Part shown: piece by piece, positions 1 through 5,648 of the stretch
Layout of the letters: every line of letters begins with the position of its first letter
Numbering within the stretch: the first letter of the stretch is position 1
DNA from: DASWJZ01 sp964440525
GTDB lineage: Bacteria > Pseudomonadota > Alphaproteobacteria > Rhizobiales > Afifellaceae
Reading direction: 5' to 3'
DNA length: 14,949 nucleotides
Assembly: GCA_964440525.1 (NCBI GenBank)
Contig: CAYTTC010000080.1
Span: forward strand, 1-14,949
Translations under genes and position numbers: made by a program
The notes under the pieces: generated by a model
What the model saw: only the letters and a program-made list of their open reading frames with translations
Told to the model about the DNA's origin: nothing
Databases searched by the model: none

Positions 1-4
1 ATGA

Positions 5-157
5 CCCACCTCCGGTTCCATCAAAACACCCAACTCGGTGTCTTCGGAACCGGCAACAGCCCACATCGCGCGTTGTCCGGTCGAGGTCGGCCGCTTCGAT
101 GTCGTTGTGTCATACGAGGATATCAGCGCTTTCATCCCTGAGTTCAACGTTACGTGA
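5..157 (+). pseudogene. Possible 3' remnant of an unidentified coding sequence
   Basis: An open stretch of 50 codons runs from just after a TGA at 2-4 to a TGA at 155-157. Its last 30 residues (ending FDVVVSYEDISAFIPEFNVT) have a natural-looking composition and could be the C-terminus of a protein. There is no convincing start codon or ribosome binding site; the only internal candidate is a GTG at 38. I do not recognise a family. It ends about 20 bases before the left inverted repeat, which would fit a gene cut by an insertion. It could also be chance coding potential. Confidence 0.2.
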
Positions 158-175
158 GCGCGTGCGGGCGCGCCA

Positions 176-203
176 AATTTCAAACTGAGACACTGCCCGA
201 CCG
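176..203. repeat. Left copy of ~27-bp inverted repeat (possible element end)
   Basis: The first 19 bases (AATTTCAAACTGAGACACT, 176-194) are the exact reverse complement of 2518-2536. Allowing a one-base gap, the match extends through the CGACCG-type sequence to 203, pairing with 2510-2517. Two copies in inverted orientation 2.3 kb apart are typical of transposon or IS termini. A perfect stem-loop follows immediately on the inner side. No target-site duplication is visible outside. Confidence 0.75.
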
Positions 204-223
204 TGACCGGGATGTCGGTCACG
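202..223. other. Perfect 8-bp stem-loop inside the left repeat
   Basis: CGTGACCG (202-209) pairs exactly with CGGTCACG (216-223) around a six-base loop. It overlaps the inner edge of the left inverted repeat and lies 44 bases before the next gene. It could be a subterminal structure of a mobile element, a regulator-binding dyad for the downstream gene, or a terminator for the upstream remnant. No T-run follows it. Confidence 0.55.
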
Positions 224-266
224 ATCCGAAATGATGTAACCTCCAGCGAGCAGGGAGGGCCTCGCC

Positions 267-722
267 GTGCTGAAGAGTTTCGTGGCTGCGTTCGCGTTGA
301 TGCTTATAATTGCTGGCGGCCAATTTGGTGAACGTGGGAAGGCTTTCGCAGAAGACTTTAGTCAGGTCTATGTCCGTGCGTTCATCGCAGCCAGCGAGAA
401 CCTCAGTGATCAACAAGAGGCCGTTGTAGCTGAAATGGACAAATTCACTGCGTCGTTGGAAGAGATGGTCAGGAGAGAAATCATAAAGTCCGTCTATGAC
501 TGTCTCCCCGAGCTTAGGATCGTGTGCTTTGACGCGATAAGGAACGCGCAGACCAGCAGTGCTGAGGAAGGGGTCATCCAAGAGTGGGGAGAGTGGTGGG
601 ACGCTACTGATGATGCAGGGAAGCGTGAGATGGTAGCAGGTCTATTCTCAGAAGCGGTAAGCAGGGGGTTCAATCTCTTATCGAATGAGGAACTGAGCGC
701 TGCCGCTCTGCTTCCTCCATGA
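267..722 (+). CDS. Small secreted hypothetical protein (151 aa)
   Basis: I do not recognise the family. The start is a GTG preceded by a good Shine-Dalgarno sequence (GGGAGG around 254-259). Residues 1-28 look like a Sec signal peptide: Lys near the start, a hydrophobic core FVAAFALMLIIAGG, and a likely cut after AFA. The mature part is mostly predicted helix, acidic, with two cysteines in the motif YDCLPELRIVCFDAI (about 80-92) that could form a disulfide in the periplasm. It is the first gene inside the inverted-repeat-bounded segment and about 100 bases upstream of another small exported protein. An antisense reading frame over 219-581 is less convincing because it has neither a signal peptide nor a clear binding site. 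Confidence 0.7.
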   Translation: MLKSFVAAFALMLIIAGGQFGERGKAFAEDFSQVYVRAFIAASENLSDQQEAVVAEMDKFTASLEEMVRREIIKSVYDCLPELRIVCFDAIRNAQTSSAEEGVIQEWGEWWDATDDAGKREMVAGLFSEAVSRGFNLLSNEELSAAALLPP

Positions 723-822
723 GCCGAGGTGTGGCTGGAATAGGTCGTTCGGGACCACGTCAACAAGAACTTCCCTGGCGGGCGGGAGACCTAAATTCCG
801 TTCGTCGCGAAAGGAGGGACGT

Positions 823-1197
823 ATGCGCGTTGCCCTGAACGGTTTTTTGCTCCTTTTGTCCACGCCGACGCTTGCTGCCGATTCCCCGCTGTCCTTGAGC
901 GGGGTCTATGGCACCGAAAACGCCTGCGAACTCTTTACTACCGGCGGCCTCGAATCTGTCTATTCCCTCAACGGAGAAGGCGTTGATTACCTGCTGGTCA
1001 GCCAAGCCCTCGTGCTCGGGCAGGAGTGGGAATGCAGGCCGCAGAGCGCGGATGGAACGCAGGTGTCGATGACCTGCTACGCAGGGGGAGACGAAGGGTT
1101 TCCAGTCCTTGCAACCATTCACGAAGATGCCGCCAATGGCACGCTCGCCTACTCTGACGAAGATGCCGGAGCAAGAACCCTGAACCGCTGCAATTGA
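823..1197 (+). CDS. Small secreted Cys-containing hypothetical protein (124 aa)
   Basis: The ATG at 823 follows a strong Shine-Dalgarno sequence, AAGGAGGG at 811-818. A short signal peptide (about residues 1-19, cut near TLAAD) predicts export to the periplasm. The mature part is short and beta-rich and holds four cysteines (in ACEL, WECRP, MTCYA and the C-terminal NRCN), enough for two disulfides. The closing segment GTLAYSDEDAGARTLNRC resembles small exported proteins that report a dose or threshold of a compound, but I cannot assign a family. It lies in the same orientation as the gene at 267 and the one at 1319, with a gap of 100 to 120 bases on each side, so co-transcription is possible but not shown. 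Confidence 0.7.
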   Translation: MRVALNGFLLLLSTPTLAADSPLSLSGVYGTENACELFTTGGLESVYSLNGEGVDYLLVSQALVLGQEWECRPQSADGTQVSMTCYAGGDEGFPVLATIHEDAANGTLAYSDEDAGARTLNRCN

Positions 1198-1318
1198 TGC
1201 GCCCAAAGCCCATCCTCCAACGCTTCAGACTCTGCCCTCCGGAGTGTGGTACTCAGGCAGGGCATGACCGCTCGTTTACTTGCGCCTTATCTGCGTCGAA
1301 AGCGGTCGCGAACCTCCT

Positions 1319-1711
1319 ATGTTCCGACTTCCATCACCGTCGTTCGTCGTTTCCCTGCTTGCGCTGCTGATCGCCCTCGGCGGTGCGGGCTATTCGGCCA
1401 CCGGCGGCAACTTCATCCTTGGAAAGTTTAACAGCGCCACGACGCAGACAAAGCTGGTGACGCCGCTCGCCGGCGCCGCACTTCGCGTCGACAACACCAG
1501 CGCTGCGGCGAATGCGACCGGGATCACCATCCTCACCAATGCATCGCGGCCGCCGTTGGTGGTCACCTCCTCGACCAAGGTAGCCAACCTCAACGCCGAC
1601 AAGCTCGACGGGATCGACAATCCCTTAATCCCCATGCGCCAATTCTTCAGCGGAGATTTCCCAAATTTTCCGGTTCGCGAAAGCCCGGATTACCGGCTTC
1701 TTCTCCGATGA
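1319..1711 (+). CDS. Exported 'NADKLDGID' surface-type protein, probably C-terminally truncated
   Basis: I take ATG 1319 rather than TTG 1280 because the protein then begins MFRLPSPSFVVSLLALLIAL, then GGAGYSATGG. This is the signal-anchor-like start of a family I know mainly from actinobacterial secreted proteins ('RLPSPSxVVxLLALxxALGGxGYAA'). The Ala/Thr-rich middle ends in NADKLDGIDN (about residues 96-105), a motif such proteins use to precede long C-terminal regions. Here the reading frame soon gives an unrelated tail (PMRQFFSGDFPNFPVRESPDYRLLLR) and stops. Another frame at 1630-1739 reads more naturally. This suggests the 3' part was lost or shifted. No Shine-Dalgarno sequence is visible before 1319. 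It may be a decaying gene. Confidence 0.5.
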   Translation: MFRLPSPSFVVSLLALLIALGGAGYSATGGNFILGKFNSATTQTKLVTPLAGAALRVDNTSAAANATGITILTNASRPPLVVTSSTKVANLNADKLDGIDNPLIPMRQFFSGDFPNFPVRESPDYRLLLR

Positions 1712-1739
1712 CGTTCTGAGTGGGGAAATCTCCGGCTAG
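1630..1739 (+). pseudogene. Possible C-terminal gene fragment fused after a broken ORF
   Basis: The frame containing 1650 is open from after a TAA near 1629 to a TAG at 1737-1739. It reads AEISQIFRFAKARITGFFSDD, then VLSGEISG, which looks like a real C-terminus. It overlaps the atypical tail of the gene at 1319 in a different frame, so the two may be pieces joined by a deletion. It is also edged by a 12-bp inverted repeat (1651-1662 and 1723-1734). I do not recognise the protein. Confidence 0.2.
1651..1734. repeat. 12-bp perfect inverted repeat with 60-base spacer
   Basis: CGGAGATTTCCC (1651-1662) is the exact reverse complement of GGGAAATCTCCG (1723-1734). The right arm sits against the stop codon of the leftward gene at 1736. 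It could be a long hairpin between convergent genes or the remnant ends of a very small insertion. Confidence 0.45.
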
Positions 1740-2389
1740 CGATCCCTCGCCTCACCATAGTCGCCGAGATTTGGTGGCCCAAATCCAGCGAGACCTTTGA
1801 CATCATCCAAGAGAAGCCACCCGCGTGCGTTATTCGCACAGGTCAACTGCAGCCACTCGCTTTTCGAGACGGTGACCTGGGGAGATGGGTCATCGATCTC
1901 GGAGGCCTGGATCAGATCCAGATCCGCTTGATACTCGTGACCTTCGAACTGCATTAAGAAAACGCCTTCGCCGATGTAGTAGAGGAAGCGCCAGCGATCC
2001 TCTCGTTTAAACTCGATGTCAAAGCTGCGACTGTCATGCGCCCGGAATAGGTGGGCCTTGACCTCCTGCTTGACTCGGTAGTCTTCTGTCTTCGTGAAAG
2101 TCAAAAAGGATAGATGGTCCCGCTCGACACGTTCAGTATTCCAGGGATGAAAGGTCGCCCCACGCGTCAGAATGCATTCCACAGACCGCGGCGCCTCAAT
2201 CTCCGGGGCGTCTCGAATCCGGATCGACTGGTCGCTTTCCAGTGTGAATCCGTTCGGATACTCGCCTCCCCAAGATTCGGCTCTGAACCATGTCGCGTCA
2301 TATGCGCATGCCATCGAATTCAAGCCGAGCGTCGCAAGGGTCAGGCCCGCGAGCATCGCGAAAGCGGTAAGAACCGCAGGGCGAACCAT
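1736..2389 (-). CDS. Secreted hypothetical protein (217 aa), possible C-terminal SH3-like fold
   Basis: Leftward gene with GGGAG about eight bases before its ATG at 2389. Residues 1-29 form a signal peptide (MVRPAVLTAFAMLAG, then LTLATLGLNSMACA), so the protein should be exported. The mature protein is rich in Trp, acidic residues and short beta strands. Its last ~50 residues (VTVSKSEWLQLTCANNARGW, then LLLDDVKGLAGFG) have the spacing of an SH3b-like module (strand, W, conserved Gly-Trp, strand), but this is a pattern judgement only. No catalytic motif is seen. It is the only leftward gene inside the inverted-repeat segment and is convergent with the damaged gene at 1319. Its promoter must lie in 2390-2510. 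Confidence 0.65.
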   Translation of the reverse strand: MVRPAVLTAFAMLAGLTLATLGLNSMACAYDATWFRAESWGGEYPNGFTLESDQSIRIRDAPEIEAPRSVECILTRGATFHPWNTERVERDHLSFLTFTKTEDYRVKQEVKAHLFRAHDSRSFDIEFKREDRWRFLYYIGEGVFLMQFEGHEYQADLDLIQASEIDDPSPQVTVSKSEWLQLTCANNARGWLLLDDVKGLAGFGPPNLGDYGEARDR

Positions 2390-2475
2390 TAGGGGCTCCC
2401 GTGGACTCGTTTTCGTGGCCGTGGTGCCTCTGTCGGGTGCCGGCCAGTCGAGAAGAACGTGTCCACGGTCATCCT

Positions 2476-2503
2476 AGCGCGTTCTCGCGGGGAAGAACAC
2501 GCT
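2476..2503. other. 10-bp stem-loop inside the right repeat
   Basis: AGCGCGTTCT (2476-2485) pairs with AGAACACGCT (2494-2503) with one mismatch around an eight-base loop. It sits seven bases inside the right inverted repeat, mirroring the stem-loop inside the left repeat. It lies about 90 bases upstream of the leftward gene, so a regulatory dyad is an alternative. Confidence 0.45.
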
Positions 2504-2509
2504 CCAGCG

Positions 2510-2536
2510 CGGTCGGTAGTGTCTCAGTTTGAAATT
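2510..2536. repeat. Right copy of ~27-bp inverted repeat (possible element end)
   Basis: AGTGTCTCAGTTTGAAATT at 2518-2536 exactly matches the reverse complement of 176-194. The preceding CGGTCGG (2510-2516) extends the match with a single-base gap. See the left copy. Whether the element lies between the copies or each copy is the end of a separate lost element cannot be settled from the window alone. Confidence 0.75.
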
Positions 2537-2618
2537 CCGCCCCCGTTGACGCGGGTGTCGCGCGCCTGCCACCGCTCCTATATGCTTAGCGCAAGCGATG
2601 GACCAAGGCGGAGCCGCC

Positions 2619-2804
2619 ATGCCGAAAATGTGCCAATTCGTGGACGCCGTAACCAGAATCGTTGTTTACGTGAATCCTGCAACGGTTCGTCTTGTTTCGC
2701 CCAATCCCACCAATGGCACAGACATCATCTTCGGCGACGGCCACGCTATCACGGTGGCCGAGCAAGCTGAGAATGTCGTGAAGAACTTGGATGCGGCGAA
2801 CTGA
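2619..2804 (+). CDS. Small FlbD-like beta protein (61 aa)
   Basis: An ATG at 2598 would add seven residues, but ATG 2619 is preceded by AAGGCGGAG at 2605-2613 and gives a more natural start, MPKMCQFVDAV. The protein reads VYVNPATVRLVSP, then DIIFGDGHAITVAEQAENVV. This has the layout of small FlbD-type proteins: a strand with Y-x-N-P, then a residue run ending in D-G, then a strand and a short helix ending in VV. I infer only that fold, not a flagellar role. Its TGA overlaps the ATG of the next ORF by one base, so the two were probably translationally coupled. Confidence 0.6.
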   Translation: MPKMCQFVDAVTRIVVYVNPATVRLVSPNPTNGTDIIFGDGHAITVAEQAENVVKNLDAAN

Positions 2805-3208
2805 TGCCCCGAGGCCCTAAAGGCGAGAAACGCCTCGCCGACGTGATCGGCAACGCCGTCCACGTCATGCGGATCGCAGAGTGCATCGGCGCACGCAAGC
2901 AGCGGATCGAAGGCGATCCCGATTGGGCGCACGTCAGCACGTCCTATTCTGTGCGGAACAACCTCAATATCAGGATGCACTCGTGTCGGATGACACGGCC
3001 GACAAACGCGTTCTCAAAGAAGGTCGCAAACCACGCGCACGCGATGGCGCTTCACTTTCTCTATTACAATTTTGTGCGGGTTTGTAAGACGCTTTGCATG
3101 TCGCCCGCGAGGGCGGCGGGCGTCACAAAGCGCCTCTGGGAAATGAGCGACGTGGTAGAAATGTTAGAGGCATGGGAAGCTTGTGAGGATCGGGCTGCGA
3201 AGCGCTGA
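2804..3208 (+). pseudogene. Chimeric ORF: start of a conserved small protein joined to a transposase C-terminus
   Basis: Residues 1 to about 25 (MPRGPKGEKRLADVIGNAVH, then VMRIA) are the start of a short conserved rhizobial protein ('MPRGPKGEKRPADVIGNAVxVMRIATGE'). From about residue 26 (ECIGARKQRIEGDPDWAHVS onward) the sequence is the last ~110 residues of a DDE transposase of the group usually annotated IS1 family. Telling motifs are HVSTSY, NNLNIRMH, TNAFSKKVANHAHAMALHF, YYNFVRVCKTL, and SPARAAGVTKRLWEMSDVVE. The joint is near base 2880. The transposase part lacks its DNA-binding and most catalytic residues, so it cannot transpose. The ORF stays open across the joint and keeps the TGATG coupling to its upstream neighbour, so a hybrid protein may still be made. 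Confidence 0.75.
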
Positions 3209-3242
3209 GGCAAAAACAGGTGTCAATCGATGGGTATGGGTC

Positions 3243-3695
3243 ATGGGTGATGAGGATCACGTTTTAGGCCGTACAGCGCCGGTTCCCGCATCGCCCAGCG
3301 TTGCTGTCCTGAGTCGCGTCCCGAACCCGCACCCTGATAGCGATTATCTTGTCCGATTCACCTGCCCCGAGTTCACGTCGCTTTGCCCGATCACAGGTCA
3401 GCCGGATTTCGCGCACCTAGTGGTCGACTACCTGCCTGACCAGTGGCTGGTCGAATCGAAATCGCTGAAACTGTTCCTGTTCTCGTTTCGCAATCACAGC
3501 GCGTTTCACGAAGATTGCACTGTGTTTATCGGAAAGAAGTTTGTCGGTACGCTTGCGCCAAAATGGCTCCGCATTGGAGGATACTGGTATCCGCGCGGTG
3601 GGATTCCGATCGATGTGTTTTGGCAGACGGGCTCAGCACCGAGAGACATCTGGATTCCAGAGCAAGGCGTGCCGACCTACCGTGGAAGAGGTTAG
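3243..3695 (+). CDS. queF: NADPH-dependent 7-cyano-7-deazaguanine reductase (QueF, short type)
   Basis: Reduces the nitrile of preQ0 to the amine of preQ1 with two NADPH in the cytoplasm, in the queuosine tRNA-modification pathway. With start ATG 3243 the protein is 150 aa, the length of unimodular QueF; the frame opens earlier at 3183, but those extra residues lie in transposon debris. The catalytic Cys is C48 in FTSLCPITGQPDF and the proton donor is D55. The QueF motif VESKSLKLFLFSF (about 70-82) binds NADPH, and H89-E90 in AFHEDC match the substrate-binding pair. The C-terminus RIGGYWYPRGGIPIDVFWQT is typical. No other que gene is nearby. No strong Shine-Dalgarno sequence precedes the start; the 5' region is the transposase remnant. 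Confidence 0.95.
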   Translation: MGDEDHVLGRTAPVPASPSVAVLSRVPNPHPDSDYLVRFTCPEFTSLCPITGQPDFAHLVVDYLPDQWLVESKSLKLFLFSFRNHSAFHEDCTVFIGKKFVGTLAPKWLRIGGYWYPRGGIPIDVFWQTGSAPRDIWIPEQGVPTYRGRG

Positions 3696-3743
3696 GCTCG
3701 GCAACGCTACAATCAAACTGGCCCACTACCAACTGACCGCGCC

Positions 3744-3986
3744 TCAATTTTTCGGAGCCGGAGCGCAGCAATCATTCCCAGCCTGGATGGGGGGGCACGG
3801 CACCGATCCGTAGGAGCAGAAGACACAGCAATCCCCTGGAAGCGGTCGAAGCGCGGAACGGCAGCCTTTGCAGTCATAAAAGAACAAGCACGCATCCGCC
3901 GGCATCCGTTCCGCCGCCTGATGGCCGCAGTCCGGACACGTGATGGTCGATTCCTCGATTTGCAGGCTTCCTGCGGACGAGCGCAT
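3744..3986 (-). CDS. GDCCVxC-domain Cys-rich protein (80 aa)
   Basis: Belongs to the small family NCBI names 'GDCCVxC domain-containing (seleno)protein', often found beside mercury transporters. An N-terminal CPDCG (C17, C20) and a CxxC-like pair at C39/C42 look like a zinc-ribbon. The signature GDCCVFCSYGSVPCPP (about 50-65) follows, and a closing NDCCAPAPKN adds two more thiols. All signature positions are ordinary TGC/TGT codons, so this copy is the cysteine form, not a selenoprotein. The likely role is thiol-based metal or mercury handling, but the biochemistry is not established. The ATG at 3986 lies inside the upstream merF-like frame; a CTG at residue 8 sits behind AGGAAG and could be the real start. 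Confidence 0.85.
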   Translation of the reverse strand: MRSSAGSLQIEESTITCPDCGHQAAERMPADACLFFYDCKGCRSALRPLPGDCCVFCSYGSVPCPPIQAGNDCCAPAPKN

Positions 3987-4161
3987 AGATGACTATGCCG
4001 ATGCAGATCGCGAGAGCTGGTAGCAGCACGTAGTCGACATAGCCGGTCGCAGCCGATAAGCCGACCACGCTCAGGAGTACGACCAAGATCGGCGTGAAAC
4101 AGCAAAGCGCCGCAGTGATCGCGCCGACTATACCCGCGAAAAGCAAGCGCCTTTGGGTCAT
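3874..4161 (-). CDS. merF: MerF-like mercury/metal transport protein with a run-on C-terminus
   Basis: The first ~65 residues from ATG 4161 match MerF: MTQRRLLFAGIVGAITAAL, then CCFTPILVVLLSVVGLSAATGYVDYVLLPALAICIG. Vicinal C20-C21 at the end of helix 1 would pick up Hg(II), and a second helix spans about 45-63. It should sit in the inner membrane and pass metal from periplasm to cytoplasm. An ATG at 4218 would add 19 residues with no better binding site. The normal MerF tail and stop are missing; instead the frame runs 113 bases through the GDCCVxC gene in another frame, giving a nonsense end. A deletion joining the two genes is the simplest reading. No merR, merT, merP or merA is present in the window. 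Confidence 0.75.
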   Translation of the reverse strand: MTQRRLLFAGIVGAITAALCCFTPILVVLLSVVGLSAATGYVDYVLLPALAICIGIVIYALVRRKPANRGIDHHVSGLRPSGGGTDAGGCVLVLL

Positions 4162-4477
4162 GCCGCTACACCAGCTTCGCGATGGTCCGCTGCTCTGAAT
4201 CGCCTCAAGCGCAACCATCGTCTTGAACTCGGCCGTGAACCGCCCAGGCGTCTCCTAGGAGGATCAACCTTGGTCGTTACTATCGCATTCACCTTAAACG
4301 GCTGTCTCAGCACCGGGGACCAACCCTGATCTGTTTATAATACCATCTCGGTGGCCCACCAATCTGCCCAGCGTCTTCAAGCATCGATACTTCTCGCTTT
4401 GTTCCCACAGGCAGCGGTGTTAGCGTCATTTCTGCGATTTCGAGGCTCACCCCTCACGACCTGAGGAGCGGGGAAAA
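4162..4477. other. Divergent intergenic region, no gene seen
   Basis: This region separates the leftward merF-like gene from the rightward ankyrin gene and must hold both promoters. A perfect palindrome CTCCTAGGAG lies at 4252-4261 and a TATAAT at 4336-4341, but neither has a matching -35 box at the right spacing. I see no MerR-type operator (a dyad in a 19-bp spacer). No ORF here has credible coding character. Confidence 0.4.
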
Positions 4478-5092
4478 ATGGCCTGGCGCATACTTCTCTT
4501 GGTTAGCGCAATGGCATTGGCTGTGGGGGGCGCGCCGGCTGCTGCTGGTCCGTTGCATGATGCGGCGCGGAGCGGCGATCTCGACGCAATCGTCCGGCTG
4601 CTCGACGCGGGCGGAAGTCTTGAAGACCGCGACGCGACCAAGGAGACGCCGCTCCTCGCGGCTTCGCTCGCCGGCAACACCGAAATTGTGGCCGAGCTCA
4701 TCAAGCGCGACGCTGATGTCATGGCCCGCAATGATCGTGGGTTGACGCCGCTCCACGCCGCCGCCTTCGCCGGCGATTTGGAAGCGGTGCAGTTGCTTTT
4801 GGAGACGGGTGGGGCGGTCAACGACGGGGAAAACAAATTCGAAGTTACGCCCCTGATCGTGGCGGCCGAGGAGAACCGCGTCGACATCGTCCAGTTCCTT
4901 ATCGACCACGGCGCCGAACTGGAGATTCAGGAACGCCATCGTTACACGGCCCTGACGCGTGCTGGCTTCAAGGCGCACTGGGATGTGGTTCAGGTTCTGC
5001 TTAAGAGCGGCGCAGAATGCCAGCCGGCTGACGTCGCCGGAAAGGCATGGAATACGGAATGCAACAAGCGACTGGCCGAACTGCGGCAATGA
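4478..5092 (+). CDS. Periplasmic ankyrin-repeat protein (204 aa)
   Basis: Start ATG 4478 follows GAGGAGCGGGG. Residues 1-23 are a Sec signal peptide (MAWRILLLVSAMALAVGG, then APAAA). The rest is five tandem ankyrin repeats at about 24-54, 55-87, 88-121, 122-154 and 155-181, each with the TPLxxAAxxG...EIVxxLLxxGAxx pattern; the second and third (KETPLLAASLAG; GLTPLHAAAFAG) are near consensus. A C-terminal tail with C181 and a second Cys in NTECNK could form a disulfide. Ankyrin repeats bind protein partners, so this is likely a periplasmic scaffold. It ends 31 bases before the exported YHS-domain gene, so the two are probably one operon and the YHS protein is a natural candidate partner. The antisense 260-codon frame here is a GC artefact. 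Confidence 0.9.
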   Translation: MAWRILLLVSAMALAVGGAPAAAGPLHDAARSGDLDAIVRLLDAGGSLEDRDATKETPLLAASLAGNTEIVAELIKRDADVMARNDRGLTPLHAAAFAGDLEAVQLLLETGGAVNDGENKFEVTPLIVAAEENRVDIVQFLIDHGAELEIQERHRYTALTRAGFKAHWDVVQVLLKSGAECQPADVAGKAWNTECNKRLAELRQ

Positions 5093-5123
5093 GAATCTGC
5101 GGATCGGCCTGAAGGGACACCCA

Positions 5124-5606
5124 ATGAATAGGCACATCTGGCGACATTTCCGCGTGCGTTTCCCTTTTGCTTTCATTGCCACGGGTATCGTTGCGGGCTT
5201 GCCCGCAACGATCGCTGAAGCCGGTGAGGTCAACACTGGCTACTTCGGCAGCGTGGCGATCGAGGGTTATGACACTGTCGCCTACTTCACTGAGGGCAAG
5301 GCGACCAAAGGCTCGGAGCAATTCTCCTACGACTGGCTCGGCGCGTCTTGGCACTTCGCCAGCGACGAGCATCGCAAGCTGTTCGCTGCCAGCCCGATTG
5401 CCTATGCGCCGCAGTATGGAGGGCTTTGCTCCGAGGGCGTCGTCTACAACGAGATCACCGTGAACATCGAGCCGGAAGCTTGGCAGATCATTGACGGCAA
5501 GCTTTACCTAACGGCCGGGGCGCAATTCGACGAAGGCTATGGGGAGGAACGCCGGCCGCAGGCTGATGAGAATTGGGGGGAGGTCCACGACCTTCTCACT
5601 CAATAG
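5124..5606 (+). CDS. Exported YHS-domain protein (160 aa)
   Basis: I choose ATG 5124 because GAAGGGA lies upstream and a signal peptide follows (residues about 1-33: FPFAFIATGIVAGLPATIAE, then AG). The frame also opens earlier, but only inside the ankyrin gene. The YHS domain spans about 45-110: IEGYDTVAYFTEGKATKG, then the WHFASDEHRKLF segment, then YAPQYGGLCSEGV. The conserved Cys (C102) is encoded by TGC, so this is the cysteine form of the family NCBI calls 'YHS domain-containing (seleno)protein'. YHS/TRASH-like domains are linked to metal binding, so a periplasmic metal-related role is plausible; no member of this subtype has, to my knowledge, a proven activity. It is downstream of and probably co-transcribed with the ankyrin gene. 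Confidence 0.9.
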   Translation: MNRHIWRHFRVRFPFAFIATGIVAGLPATIAEAGEVNTGYFGSVAIEGYDTVAYFTEGKATKGSEQFSYDWLGASWHFASDEHRKLFAASPIAYAPQYGGLCSEGVVYNEITVNIEPEAWQIIDGKLYLTAGAQFDEGYGEERRPQADENWGEVHDLLTQ

Positions 5607-5648
5607 CGTGATTAGCTGAAGGCAGTGCTCGTCAGGCTCGGGCTCCTT

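Noticed and set aside
219..581. Leftward 120-codon ORF over the first secreted gene
   Set aside because: The rightward ORF has a signal peptide and a good ribosome binding site; the leftward one has neither.
4252..4261. Palindrome CTCCTAGGAG as a metal-regulator operator
   Set aside because: It is only 10 bp and does not sit in a recognisable promoter spacer; too weak to call.
4336..4341. TATAAT as a promoter -10 box for the ankyrin gene
   Set aside because: No acceptable -35 hexamer lies about 17 bases upstream, and it is 140 bases from the start.
4454..5236. Leftward 260-codon ORF antisense to the ankyrin and YHS genes
   Set aside because: Both sense genes have clear domains; the antisense frame is a by-product of GC-rich codon bias.
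3744..5606. Selenocysteine in the GDCCVxC or YHS protein
   Set aside because: Both families include selenoproteins, but the key positions here are TGC or TGT codons with no in-frame TGA.
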